64,000 nt of DNA, taken from Deltaproteobacteria bacterium (lineage in GTDB: Bacteria; JADJOY01). The stretch covers positions 371,992 through 435,991 of the forward strand of contig JADJOY010000004.1 in NCBI GenBank assembly GCA_016713535.1, in the 5' to 3' direction. This document shows, piece after piece, positions 18,186 to 27,244 of this stretch (its first letter is position 1; the number at the start of each line of letters is the position of its first letter). The translations under genes were made by a program, and so were the position numbers. The notes under the pieces are model-generated. The model saw only the letters and a list, made by a program, of their open reading frames with translations. It made no database searches and had not been told where the DNA came from.

Positions 18186-19209
18186 ATGCAGCGCTCGATT
18201 CGTGCGTGGGTCGCGGGCGTCACCGCGGTGGTCGCCTCGCTGATGGTGACCGCCGAGCCCGCGCACGCCGGCAAGGTCAAGATCAAGCTCGCCACCCTCG
18301 CCCCGCAAGGCTCGTCGTGGGAGAACCTGCTGCTCGAGCTCGGCGAGAAGTGGAAAGAGCAGTCGAACGGCGACGTCGAGCTCAAGGTCTACTCGGGTGG
18401 CATCACCGGCAACGAAGGTGACACCGTCACCAAGATGGGCGTCGGTCAGGTGCAGGCGGCGGCGATCACCATCGTCGGCATGCGCAACATCGACCCCGCG
18501 CCGCAGGCGGCTGGGGTGCCGGGCCTGCTCACGACCGACGAGGAGTTCAAATACGTCGTCGAGAAGATGGAGCAGGTGTGGGAGAAGCGCCTCCTCGAGA
18601 AGGGCTACGTGGTGCTCTCGTGGGGCGACACCGGCTGGATCCACTTCTTCGCCAAGAAGGCGCTGCGCACCCCGGCCGACGCCGCTGGCGTCAAGATCTT
18701 CGCGTGGGCCGGTGACCCGAACGCGGTCGAGGCGTGGAAGGCGTCGGGCTTCCAGCCGATCGTGCTCTCGTCGACGGACATGATGACCTCGCTCACCACC
18801 GGGATGATCGAGAGCTTCGCCCAGTCCGCGATCATGGCGAACGCCTCGCGCTGGTACGAGCAGGCCAAGTTCATGTCGGACGTGCCGTGGGGGCGCCTCC
18901 TCACCGCGACGCTGGTGAAGAAGGAGGTGGGACAAGATCGATCCGGCCCTCCAGCCCAAGCTGCTGGAGACGGCGCGATCGTTCGGCAAGCGCATCAACG
19001 ACGAGGTCACCAAGCTCGAGAACGACTCGATCAAGGCCATGCAGGCGAACGGCCTCGAGGTGATCCACGCCAGCGACGCCGAGCGCGCCGAGTGGGCCAC
19101 GTTCGCCGAGAAGTCGTGGCCGTCGATCCGGGGCAAGGTCGTGCCCGAGGATCAGTTCGACATGGTGAAGAAGCTGCGCGACGAGTTCCGCGCCAGCAAA
19201 GGCAAGTGA
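18186..19209 (+). CDS. dctP: TRAP transporter solute-binding protein DctP (one frameshift)
   Basis: Periplasmic substrate-binding protein with a Sec signal (MQRSIRAWVAGV to EPAHA) and a DctP-family body beginning KIKLATLAPQGSSWENLL. Family landmarks include GGITGNEGDTVTKMGVGQV, the FFAKKALRTP segment, and FESMM-like TTGMIESFAQS. The frame breaks near 18926 (GAGGTGG; removing one G restores KKEWDKI) and continues to TGA at 19209, ending EFRASKGK. The ligand cannot be read from the sequence. A TatT-family lipoprotein encoded nearby (22571-23497) suggests a TatPQM-T-like importer as in Treponema, where hydrophobic ligands have been proposed. Confidence 0.88.
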
Positions 19210-19249
19210 GCGGGCGAGGCCGTACTCTCGCGGTGAATCGGACCCACGA

Positions 19250-19277
19250 GGCCGGCTGGGGAGACCCAGTCGGCCTT
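19250..19277 (+). terminator. Attenuating terminator between dctP and dctQM
   Basis: Stem GGCCGGCTGGG / CCCAGTCGGCC (11 pairs with one G-T) around a GAGA loop, followed by TTT. It lies in the 91-bp gap between dctP and the fused permease. Such hairpins commonly keep binding-protein mRNA in excess over permease mRNA, which would suit a TRAP operon. Confidence 0.6.
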
Positions 19278-19300
19278 TCGTGTAGACGGAGACGAGCCAC

Positions 19301-21205
19301 GTGGACGTGACGCACACCGAACCCACGACGAAGGTGGGCCGGGCCATCGCCGGCGCCGAGCGCTGGTCGATGGTCGTGATCGTGTTCTTCATGACCTTGT
19401 TGCCGGTGCTCGAGGTGCTCGGGCGCGCGACCATCAAGGCCGGCGTCCCGGGGGGGCTGCTCTACACCCAGCACCTGACGCTGTGGATCGGCTTCCTGGG
19501 TGCCTTGATCGCGACCGGGCAGGGCCGGCACCTGGCACTCGCCACCGGCGAGCTGATCCCGCCGGGCGCCTTCCGCCACGCGAGCCAGATCTACGTGAAC
19601 ACCCTGAGCGCGGCGGTGGCGGCGCTGCTCAGCTACGCATGCGCGCGGCTCGTCCAGTCGAACATGAACTTCACCGGCATCGCCGAGCTCCCCGGCGGCG
19701 TGAAGGAATGGGTGAGCCAGCTCATCATGCCGGTGGCGATGGCGCTGGTGGCGTTGCGCTTCGCGTGGCGCGCCAGCGATCGCTGGCCGGGGCGGGTGAT
19801 CGCGCTGGTCGGCATCGTGGCCGGGCTCGCGCTCGACAAGCTCGAGGGCCACGCCGAGAGCCTGCTGTGGCCGGGCGTGATCGCGATCCTCATCGGCATG
19901 CTGGTGGGCACGCCGGTGTTCATCGCGATGGCCGGGCTCGCGATGCTCTTCTACTTCGCGGAAGGCACCGCGATCGCGTCGGTGCCCACCGAGACGTACC
20001 GGCTGGTGGCGAACCCGTCGCTGCCGGCGATCCCGCTGCTCACCATGGCGGGCTACATCCTCGCCGAGGGCGGCGCCTCGAAGCGGCTGCTCAGGCTGGC
20101 GCGGGCCTTCTTCGGCTGGATGCCGGGCGGCATCGCCCTCGTCGTGTGCCTGGTGTGCGCGCTCTTCACGACGTTCACGGGCGGCTCGGGCGTGACGATC
20201 CTGGCTCTCGGCGGGCTCGTGCTGCCGATGCTCATCAACGAGAAGTACCCGGAGGGCTTCAGCCTCGGGCTGGTGACGTCTTCGGGCTCGCTGGGGCTGC
20301 TCTTCCCGCCGAGCTTGCCGGTGATCCTGTACGCGGTGGTGGCGGGTGCGAGCGTCGAGGAGCTCTTCCTCGCCGGCTTCCTGCCGGGCTTGCTGATGCT
20401 CTTCCTGGTGGCGGGCTATGGCGTCTTCGTCGGCGCGCGCTCGCACGCGCCGCGCATCCCCTTCGATCTCGGTGAAGCGGGGCGCTCGCTGTGGGAGGCG
20501 AAGTGGGAGGTGGCGATCCCGGCGGTGGTGGTGATCGCGATCTTCACCGGCTTCGCGACCATGGTGGAGGCGGCGGCGATCGCGGTGGCGGCGGCGGTGA
20601 TCGTCGAGTGCCTCGTGTTCCGCGACCTGCACCCCACGCGTGAGCTGCCGGTGACCATCCACCGCGCGGCGACGCTGGTGGGCGCGGTGCTGATCCTCCT
20701 CGGAGTCGCGATGGGGCTCACCAGCTACTTCGTCGACGCCGACGTGCCCAAGCTGCTGCTCAAGTGGACGCAGGCGCACATCCACTCGCAGGTGGTGTTC
20801 CTGCTGGTGCTGAACGGCGTGCTCCTGGTGCTGGGCAGCGTGTTCGAGATCTTCGCGTCGATCGTGATCCTGGCGCCCTTGCTCGCGCCCATGGCGGTCG
20901 CCTACGGCATCGACCCGCTCCACCTCGGCATCGTGTTCCTCGCCAACCTGGAGCTCGGCTTCCTGTTCCCGCCGATGGGGCTCAATTTGATCCTGTCGTC
21001 GTCACGCTTCGGCACGCCGCTCACGACGCTCTACAAGGAAGCGCTGCCGTTCCTGTGCATCCTCGCGGTCGGCGTGCTGCTCATCACCTACGTGCCGGCG
21101 ATGACCAAGGGCTTCGCCCACTGGGTGCGGCCGCCCAAGCATGCGGCGGCGATGGTGACCGGCGCCGCCGTGACGCCGGCGCCGTCCGCGGCCCTCGACG
21201 AGTGA
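19301..21205 (+). CDS. dctQM: TRAP transporter fused permease (DctQ-DctM)
   Basis: 634 residues. About 20-170 corresponds to the small four-helix DctQ subunit and about 180-620 to the large DctM subunit, joined in one chain. DctM features include FTGGSGVTILALGGLVLPML, SGSLGLLFPPSLPVILY, and the duplicated late motif LGFLFPPMGLNLIL. It is a Na+- or H+-driven secondary importer that accepts solute from DctP. It starts at a GTG with GACGGAGA upstream. In Treponema the equivalent subunits are TatQ and TatM. Confidence 0.92.
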   Translation: MDVTHTEPTTKVGRAIAGAERWSMVVIVFFMTLLPVLEVLGRATIKAGVPGGLLYTQHLTLWIGFLGALIATGQGRHLALATGELIPPGAFRHASQIYVNTLSAAVAALLSYACARLVQSNMNFTGIAELPGGVKEWVSQLIMPVAMALVALRFAWRASDRWPGRVIALVGIVAGLALDKLEGHAESLLWPGVIAILIGMLVGTPVFIAMAGLAMLFYFAEGTAIASVPTETYRLVANPSLPAIPLLTMAGYILAEGGASKRLLRLARAFFGWMPGGIALVVCLVCALFTTFTGGSGVTILALGGLVLPMLINEKYPEGFSLGLVTSSGSLGLLFPPSLPVILYAVVAGASVEELFLAGFLPGLLMLFLVAGYGVFVGARSHAPRIPFDLGEAGRSLWEAKWEVAIPAVVVIAIFTGFATMVEAAAIAVAAAVIVECLVFRDLHPTRELPVTIHRAATLVGAVLILLGVAMGLTSYFVDADVPKLLLKWTQAHIHSQVVFLLVLNGVLLVLGSVFEIFASIVILAPLLAPMAVAYGIDPLHLGIVFLANLELGFLFPPMGLNLILSSSRFGTPLTTLYKEALPFLCILAVGVLLITYVPAMTKGFAHWVRPPKHAAAMVTGAAVTPAPSAALDE

Positions 21206-21301
21206 GCGACTTCCGCCGGTTGGTGATGGGCTGCGACCCCGGGGTATCGTCCGAGCGCGGGCGCGATCGGTCGCGCGCGTGCGACGACGGAGGAACCGGG
21301 C

Positions 21302-22165
21302 GTGGGCACGAACGGGAACGCCGAGGCCATCGAGGCCTGGAACACGGTGCTCTTCGAGAAGTTCAGCCGCTTTCGTGAGATCGTCACCACCGGGCTCGGC
21401 GCACACGGCCAGGCCCTGATCGCCCGCCACCCGCCCCGCTCCGGCGCACGGGTGCTCGACGTGGGCTGCGGTTTCGGAGACCTGACGACCGAGCTGGCGG
21501 CGCGCGTGGGCGGCGCAGGCCAGGCGGTGGGTGTGGACGCCGCCGCGCGCTTCGTCGACGCCGCGCGTGGCGAGGCGAGCGCGGCCGGAGTGCGCAACGC
21601 GACCTTCGAGGTCCGAGACGTCGAGCGCGAGCCGCTCGGCGGGCCCTTCCAGCACGCGTTCTCGCGCTTCGGCACGATGTTCTTCGCGAGCCCGGTCGCG
21701 GCCCTGCGCAACGTGGCCCGCGCGCTGGCGCCCGACGGCGAGCTCGCCATGGTGGTGTGGCGCAGGCGTGAGGACAATCCGTGGGTGCATCTCGCCGAGG
21801 AGCGCGTGCGGGCGCTGGTGGCGGAGCCCGAGGAGCATCGCGCGGTCACGTGTGGCCCCGGCCCGTTTTCCATGGCAGGTGCCGACCTCGTCAGCGACCA
21901 GTTGCTCGCGGCCGGATTCCGCGACCCGAGGTTCGAGCGCGTCGATCTGCCGATCCGGATCGGCCGTGATCTCGACCAAGCGGTCGAGTTCGGGATGGCG
22001 CTCGGTCCCGCGGGCGAGCTGCTCCGCCTCGCGGGTGCCGAGGCCGATGCCAAGAGGCCCGCGGTCATCGCTGCGCTGCGCGACGTGTTCGCGGCCTATC
22101 TTCGCGACGACGGCGTGTGGGCGCCGTCGAGCACGTGGGTGATCAGCGCCCGGACGCCGGGCTGA
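21302..22165 (+). CDS. Class I SAM-dependent methyltransferase
   Basis: 287 residues with motif I VLDVGCGFGDLT (near 50), motif II acidic residue in VGVDAAARF, and the post-motif LRNVARALAPDGELAMVVW, resembling UbiE/small-molecule methyltransferases. The substrate is unknown. It starts at a GTG 96 bp after the TRAP permease and may be transcribed from the same promoter. Its 3' end overlaps the convergent membrane gene by 23 bp. Confidence 0.82.
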   Translation: MGTNGNAEAIEAWNTVLFEKFSRFREIVTTGLGAHGQALIARHPPRSGARVLDVGCGFGDLTTELAARVGGAGQAVGVDAAARFVDAARGEASAAGVRNATFEVRDVEREPLGGPFQHAFSRFGTMFFASPVAALRNVARALAPDGELAMVVWRRREDNPWVHLAEERVRALVAEPEEHRAVTCGPGPFSMAGADLVSDQLLAAGFRDPRFERVDLPIRIGRDLDQAVEFGMALGPAGELLRLAGAEADAKRPAVIAALRDVFAAYLRDDGVWAPSSTWVISARTPG

Positions 22166-22574
22166 GCTCGGGAGTGCGAAGCGGCACCCTCCGGGTTCGG
22201 ACCAGCCACCACGCGAACACCACCGCGAAGGCGAGGTCGCCGCTCACCGCGAGCACCGCGCGCAGCGGCACCTGGCCCGCCCACCACGCCCCCGCGAACA
22301 CCGCGAAGAAGCCGGTCTTGCCGAGGGCCGAGAGCGCCACCAGCGAGCGGTCGATGACGCGCGCCCGGTAGAGCCACGCGTAGACCGCGGCGAAGAGCAG
22401 CACCACCATCGCGATCAGCGACGGGTAGAGCCGCGGCACCGGCGTGGGGAAGCCGATCCAGCGGCCGATCGGCTCGGGAACGAGGAACCCGAGCGAGCCG
22501 CTCAGGTTGTAGAGGACGCTCGCCGCCAGCGCCCGGCGAAGCGCCCGGTCGGGATCCGCCGCGAGCGCGCTCAC
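22143..22574 (-). CDS. Small membrane protein downstream of tatT
   Basis: 143 residues with four predicted membrane segments (near 15-35, 47-65, 75-95 and 103-125). The family is not recognised. The GTG start at 22574 overlaps the stop codon of the TatT-family gene as GTGA, so the two are translationally coupled and very likely function together. It could anchor or assist the TatT lipoprotein or the TRAP system. A neighbourhood comparison would show whether the pair is conserved. Confidence 0.7.
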   Translation of the reverse strand: MSALAADPDRALRRALAASVLYNLSGSLGFLVPEPIGRWIGFPTPVPRLYPSLIAMVVLLFAAVYAWLYRARVIDRSLVALSALGKTGFFAVFAGAWWAGQVPLRAVLAVSGDLAFAVVFAWWLVRTRRVPLRTPELSPASGR

Positions 22575-23497
22575 TCGGCCGAGTCGTCGTCGCTGAGGAA
22601 GAGGTCGTCCGCCTTGTCGAGGAGGCGCTGGGCGCGGCGCTGCGAGAGGATGTTGGCGAGCTTGAACTCGGGGGCCTTCTCGACGTCGAACGCGAGCGCC
22701 TCCTTCAGCAGCTTCTCGAACTCGGCCTTGTCCTGCTTGCGCACGCTCACGCTCGCCGCCCAGCTCACCAGCGGGCCGATCTTGTCGGCGCCGCCGCACG
22801 CGGCGATCTGCTCGCGGTGCTGCTTGCCGCGCTCGATCGAGCCGCCCATCGACTCGGGGCGGCTCACGTCGAGCGACATGAGCACTTCGTGGACGGCGCC
22901 CTTGTCGTAGCAGGAGTCGAGGTCCTGGGCGCGCTTCATGAGCGCCTCGACGAGGCCGAGGTCGCCGAGGAGCATGGGGTCGTCCTTGGCCACCGACGCC
23001 GCCGCGCCCCACGCCGACGCGGTCCACACTAGCAGCGGCAGGTCGTCCTTCGAGAGCTTGGCGAGGGTCGCGACGCGGTCCTTGCGCACGCTCTCCTCGA
23101 AGTGCGGATAGTCCACGTCGAGGCCGCGGAAGCCGTAGGCGCGGGCGCGCAGCAAGAGCTTCTTCACCCGCGTGCGGATCTCCTTGGCCTGGGCCACCGT
23201 CACGCCGGGCGCCTCGGCGTCTGGATAGACGAGGCCGTACGCGTACTGCGTGTAGCTCTTGGCGAGCGAGGCGAGGAGGCCCTTGTGCTCGGGGGTCTTC
23301 TGCAGCACCTGCTCCTGGAGCTTGAGGCCGAAGGGGACGGCTTCGCGCACCAGCTCGGGATCGTCGTCGGTGGCGTACACGCTCGGTCCGTCGCCGCCGC
23401 CGGCGAGGACGCCAGCCATCAGGTTGGTGCAGCCGGTCGAGCCCATTGCCCCGACGAGCAGGGCGGCCAAGAGCGCAGGACGAGCACGCAGCGACAT
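22571..23497 (-). CDS. tatT: TatT-family (TRAP-associated TPR) lipoprotein
   Basis: 308 residues, with a lipoprotein signal ending GAMGSTGC. The body is helical with repeats spaced like TPRs (LLASLAKSYTQYAYGLV; ARAYGFRGLDVDY; LVWTASAWGAAASVAKD; LDSCYDKGAVHEVLMSL). It matches the TatT component described from Treponema pallidum, a periplasmic trimer that docks with the TRAP binding protein TatP. The dctP/dctQM genes are 3 kb away on the other strand, so the partners are linked but not in one operon here. ATG 23497 has GGAGGTG upstream and beats earlier in-frame starts. Confidence 0.82.
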   Translation of the reverse strand: MSLRARPALLAALLVGAMGSTGCTNLMAGVLAGGGDGPSVYATDDDPELVREAVPFGLKLQEQVLQKTPEHKGLLASLAKSYTQYAYGLVYPDAEAPGVTVAQAKEIRTRVKKLLLRARAYGFRGLDVDYPHFEESVRKDRVATLAKLSKDDLPLLVWTASAWGAAASVAKDDPMLLGDLGLVEALMKRAQDLDSCYDKGAVHEVLMSLDVSRPESMGGSIERGKQHREQIAACGGADKIGPLVSWAASVSVRKQDKAEFEKLLKEALAFDVEKAPEFKLANILSQRRAQRLLDKADDLFLSDDDSAE

Positions 23498-23712
23498 CGT
23501 CGACACCTCCGGTTCGAGTCGTGAGCCGCGAACCCTAACACGCTGCCCGCGTCCCTCGCACCCTCCCCGCGAGAGCGCTCGTTTTTCTTCCCGACCGAGC
23601 CCCGATTTCACCCCCTAGGAGGCCCTCCCAGAGGCACCTTCCCAGCCCTCGGTGGGCGCCAAAATGGGCGCTATTGGCCGTGAAACAGCGCCGAATCGAC
23701 TGTAGAGCTTTA

Positions 23713-23768
23713 GCTTTACAAAAACTGTGGAGCAGATGCTTTACGATTTTGTAAAGCAAGTGCTTTAC
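23713..23768. promoter_or_regulatory. AT-rich cluster of four GCTTTAC heptamers
   Basis: GCTTTAC occurs at 23713-23719, 23738-23744 and 23762-23768, and inverted (GTAAAGC) at 23751-23757. Copies 2 and 3 form an inverted repeat with a 6-bp spacer; copies 3 and 4 form another with a 4-bp spacer. The island is conspicuously AT-rich in its GC-rich surroundings and lies about 220 bp upstream of the tatT start, after the end of the 24940 gene. It looks like a multi-site operator or a recombination/replication iteron; no binding protein is apparent. Confidence 0.5.
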
Positions 23769-24940
23769 ACGCCGGGCCGGAGGGCCGCGAGCCTCGGCGG
23801 CCGGGAGGCGCTGCGGCTGCGAGGGACCGCAGCCCTTAAGCGCGACCGCTCGGCTGGAGGGCCGCGATCCGGTGCGTGCGGCTGGGGTGGGCGGACGCGC
23901 GTCCTCGCGCTCGACCGGCTGGAGGGCCGCGATCCTTCGCGGCCGGACACCGGACGAGGTCGGCGGCGAGTGGCGGGCTGAAGCACGGCGAGCAGCGACG
24001 CGCCACGGGTGAGCGCGACCGCCGCGGCAGCGCCCGCGCCACCGGCCGGGTCGCTCGAGCACGCGACCCCCGTCGGCTCGACGCGGATCGTGGCTCCGAA
24101 GTCGGCGTCGAAGGCCATCGCCGGTAGCGCGGGCTCGCGGGCCTCGCTGACGAGCGCGATCAGCGCGTGGCCCGGCGCGGCGACGAGCACGCCCGCATGG
24201 ACGTGAGCGAGCTCGCCGCCGCCCGTGGGCTCGGCCGGGATGCGCGGTGCCGAGTCGCACCACTCGCCCTCGGCGTCCGCGGGGGGCGGGCAGTTGCCCG
24301 ACGCGCGATAACCGTCGACGGTGCGTCCCGGCGGGCTCGACTCGAAGTCGTGCCACGTCCAGGCGCCGTCGTCGCCCGACGCGTCGAGGTGACTACCGTC
24401 GACCACGAAGACCTCGGCGATGCGCAGGTCGCGCGCCAGCGCGTAGGCCTCGACGCGGCGGGTGCGCCCGCCGTCGGTGGTCTCGAGGATGAGCGTGTCG
24501 AGGTCGACGTCGTAGCGCGGGTCCGCGCCGCCGCCGGCGTAGGGGCCGCAGTCGAGCGTGGCCGGATCGGCTGGATCCGCGTGGACGTCGCTCGCGTCGT
24601 AGGCGCACACCAGCCAGCGCTGCACCGTGAGTCCCTCGAGTGCCACGTCGGCGGCGCCGCTCGGGAGCGAGAGCCGCCACGTGCCGTCGCTGGCGACCGC
24701 GATGTCGTGAGCGACGGACACGCGCGGCCCGGTTCCGGCGCGCAGCCACACCGCGAGCCTGCGCGTGGGACCCGCGTCGGCACGGCCCGCGAGCTCGACG
24801 ATCCGCGCGCTCGCGGTGTCGTCGCTCTCGAGGCGAAACGAGGTGACGAGTGTCGCCGCCTCGGCTTCGCCGGCCAGGGCGAGCGGGAGGATGGCTGTGG
24901 CGAGCAGTGCGCGAACGCGCCGGGGGCTCCCGGTGAGCAT
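23765..24940 (-). CDS. Secreted hypothetical protein; C-terminus runs into repeats
   Basis: Up to 391 residues. A Sec signal (LLATAILPLALAGEAEA) precedes a beta-rich extracellular domain with paired cysteines (WLVCAYDA, LDCGPYAG, NCPPP, GEWCDSA). I recognise no family. The last 80 or so residues are Arg/Pro-rich and coincide with the hairpin-repeat cluster, so the true protein probably ends near residue 310 and the remainder is repeat read-through or a lost stop. It is a single gene between the TatT gene and the PLD lipoprotein. Confidence 0.6.
   Translation of the reverse strand: MLTGSPRRVRALLATAILPLALAGEAEAATLVTSFRLESDDTASARIVELAGRADAGPTRRLAVWLRAGTGPRVSVAHDIAVASDGTWRLSLPSGAADVALEGLTVQRWLVCAYDASDVHADPADPATLDCGPYAGGGADPRYDVDLDTLILETTDGGRTRRVEAYALARDLRIAEVFVVDGSHLDASGDDGAWTWHDFESSPPGRTVDGYRASGNCPPPADAEGEWCDSAPRIPAEPTGGGELAHVHAGVLVAAPGHALIALVSEAREPALPAMAFDADFGATIRVEPTGVACSSDPAGGAGAAAAVALTRGASLLAVLQPATRRRPRPVSGREGSRPSSRSSARTRVRPPQPHAPDRGPPAERSRLRAAVPRSRSASRPPRLAALRPGV
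23775..23944. repeat. Cluster of CTGGAG-family hairpins (four copies, two degenerate)
   Basis: Intact copies: 23815-23834, stem GGCTGCG / CGCAGCC with loop AGGGAC (reverse orientation), and 23925-23944, stem GGCCGCGA / TCGCGGCC with loop TCCT. Degenerate copies lie at 23783-23802 and 23851-23885. This 170-bp stretch forms the apparent 3' end of the open frame on the minus strand, where it encodes low-complexity Arg/Pro residues. Confidence 0.7.
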
Positions 24941-25198
24941 GGTGGGCTCCGATCACGAGCGAAGTGGCGCCGCCAGCGAGCGCAATGGGCATGCCGCAGC
25001 CGCCACGTGTCGCGGGCGCGTCGACGGGCCCGAATTCGCTCGGGCTTCCGCGCCGCCGTGCCGGGCGAGACCCCACGCGGCTCGACGCCCGTGCGAACCC
25101 ACGGGCGCACCACCGCGCCCTCGCCGTCGCGGCGCCGTTGACTCGGGTACGGGCGGAGGAGGAGAGTGGAGCTTCCACCCCACATCCTGGAGCAGGCG

Positions 25199-27073
25199 AT
25201 GTCGAGCTCGTTCGATCGCCCGCGGCGCCGTCGCGTCGCGGGACCGTGGTTCACCGTCGTCGCGGCCGCCGCCCTGGCCGCGGCGGCGTGCGACGGCGAG
25301 AGCACCAAGCTGAGCGCCGTCTATTACGACACCTACGCCTCGGGTGAACCCGACGAGGCGTTCCGGCTCTTCAACGGGCTGCCCGATCCGGCCGACCTCG
25401 CCGGCTGGAAGGTGACCGACGGCGAGGGCCTCGCGGTCTTCCCGAGCGGCGCCACGCTCGCGCCCAAGCAGCTCGTGTGGGTGGCGAAGAGCGCCGTGAG
25501 CTTCGCGAGCGAGTTCGGCTACCCGCCGGACTGGGAGCTCCAGGAGTCGGACCCGGCGGTGCCGAACCTCGCGTCCAGCGGCACCTTCACCCTCGCCAAC
25601 GCCGGCGACGAGCTCACCCTGCAGGACGCCACCGGCACGGCCGTCGACACCGTGGTCTTCGAGGACGGGGTGGTGCCAGCGAGCGGCTGGACCGGCGCCG
25701 CCCTCGACCCCTACGACAACGGCGGCCTCGGCATCGAGGGCCAGATCCTCTACCGCAAGCTCGACGAGCTCACCGGCCTACCGGTGCCCGACACCGACAC
25801 CGCCGAGGACTGGGCGCAGTCGCGCACCGACCCCGTCGACGGCCGCAAGGTGCAGTTCCCGGGCTGGGACCTCGAGCACTTCTTCTTCCCGAAGAAGGCC
25901 GTCGAGCCTGCCGAGCTGATCGTCGGGGTGGCGCCGGACTCGATCTACGCGAGCGTCGTCGCCGAGATCGAGCGCGCCACCACCACGCTCGACGTCGCGA
26001 TCTACACCCTCACCAGCGCGGCCCTCACCGACGCGCTGGTGGAGCGCGCCCAGGCGGGTGTCGCGGTGCGGATCCTCCTCGAAGGCGAGCCGGCCGGCGG
26101 GATCGACGACCAGGAGCTGTGGGCGGCCGAGCAGATCGAGGCCGCCGGCGGCGAGGTGTGGTTCCTGTTCAACGACAGCGCGCTCGGCGTCCACGACCGC
26201 TACGACTACCACCACGCCAAGTACATGATCGTCGATGGCGGGCGGCTGCTGGTGGCGAGCGAGAACTTTGGCGGCAGCGGCATGCCCGACGACGACAAGT
26301 CCGACGGCACCGTCGGCAACCGCGGCGCCTACGTGATCACCACCTCGCCGGGGATGATCGAGCGCGCGACGGACATCTTCGCCCGCGACCTCGACCCCGT
26401 GAACCACCGCGACGTGACGCGCTGGTCGCCCACCGATCCCACCTACGGTCCGCCACCCATCGGCTTCGTCCCCGACCGCACCACCGGCGGCAGCGCCTAT
26501 CCGGTGGCCTTCCCGGCGCCGCTCGCGATGAGCGGCACCTTCAGCTTCGAGATGGTGCAGTCGCCCGACACCGCGCTGCGCAACAAGGACGCGATGCTCG
26601 GGCTCGTGGCGCGCGCCGGCGCCGGCCACACGATCGAGGTCGAGCAGCTCTACGAGCAGGTCCACTGGGGCCCGACCGCGAGCAACGTCACCGACGACCC
26701 CAACCCGCGCCTCGAGGCGTACATCGCCGCCGCGCGCCGCGGCGCCGCGGTCCGCATCCTCCTCGACGGGCACTACGACGCGCCGTGGGAGCCGCGCAGC
26801 AACGTCGCGACGTGCAGCTACGTGAACGGCATCGCCGCCGCCGAGAGCCTGAACCTCGCGTGCCGCCGCGCCAGCCCCGCCGGATCCGGCATCCACAACA
26901 AGATGGTGCTCGCCGACCTCGGCACCCAAGCGTGGATCCACGTCGGCTCGATCAACGGCTCCGAGAACTCCTGCAAGAACAACCGCGAGCTCGCGATCCA
27001 GGTCCAGAGCCCCGACGCCCACGCCTACCTGCGCACCGTCTTCGACGCCGACTGGGCCGGCGGTGGGGCGTGA
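25199..27073 (+). CDS. Lipoprotein with lamin-tail-like and phospholipase D-like domains
   Basis: About 624 residues. The N-terminal signal ends ALAAAACDG, giving a probable lipoprotein. Residues about 20-190 look like a lamin-tail (LTD) beta-sandwich (GLPDPADLAGWKVTDGEG; LTLQDATGTAVDTVVFED). About 240-620 carry two phospholipase-D HKD motifs: YHHAKYMIVDGG followed by GSGMP, and GIHNKMVLADLGT followed by GSINGSEN. Both have His, Lys and Asp in place, so phosphodiesterase or nuclease activity outside the inner membrane is plausible. The start at 25199 has GGAG 6 nt upstream; a GTG at 25166 is an alternative. Confidence 0.82.
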   Translation: MSSSFDRPRRRRVAGPWFTVVAAAALAAAACDGESTKLSAVYYDTYASGEPDEAFRLFNGLPDPADLAGWKVTDGEGLAVFPSGATLAPKQLVWVAKSAVSFASEFGYPPDWELQESDPAVPNLASSGTFTLANAGDELTLQDATGTAVDTVVFEDGVVPASGWTGAALDPYDNGGLGIEGQILYRKLDELTGLPVPDTDTAEDWAQSRTDPVDGRKVQFPGWDLEHFFFPKKAVEPAELIVGVAPDSIYASVVAEIERATTTLDVAIYTLTSAALTDALVERAQAGVAVRILLEGEPAGGIDDQELWAAEQIEAAGGEVWFLFNDSALGVHDRYDYHHAKYMIVDGGRLLVASENFGGSGMPDDDKSDGTVGNRGAYVITTSPGMIERATDIFARDLDPVNHRDVTRWSPTDPTYGPPPIGFVPDRTTGGSAYPVAFPAPLAMSGTFSFEMVQSPDTALRNKDAMLGLVARAGAGHTIEVEQLYEQVHWGPTASNVTDDPNPRLEAYIAAARRGAAVRILLDGHYDAPWEPRSNVATCSYVNGIAAAESLNLACRRASPAGSGIHNKMVLADLGTQAWIHVGSINGSENSCKNNRELAIQVQSPDAHAYLRTVFDADWAGGGA

Positions 27074-27090
27074 GCGAGCCGCCCGATCCG

Positions 27091-27137
27091 CTGGAGCGTG
27101 GGCGCTCCGTCGCCCCACCCCGCAGCCGGCCGGCTCG
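27091..27137 (+). repeat. Hairpin repeat, left copy bracketing the formyltransferase gene
   Basis: CTGGAG lead-in, stem GTGGGCG (27098-27104), loop CTCCGT, and stem CGCCCcAC with one extra C, then GCAGCCGGCCGGCTCG. It matches 28135-28180 at all but three substitutions and one indel over 47 bp, in direct orientation. It lies 17 bp after the PLD gene stop. Confidence 0.8.
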
Positions 27138-27244
27138 ATCCTCGGACCGGCATCCCTCGCCGCGGAAAAGAGCTGTTCGACAGCTCACGTGGTAGATCCC
27201 GCCGGCAGGTCTCACGCTTCCACTGCAACCCAGGGCGATCGCCA

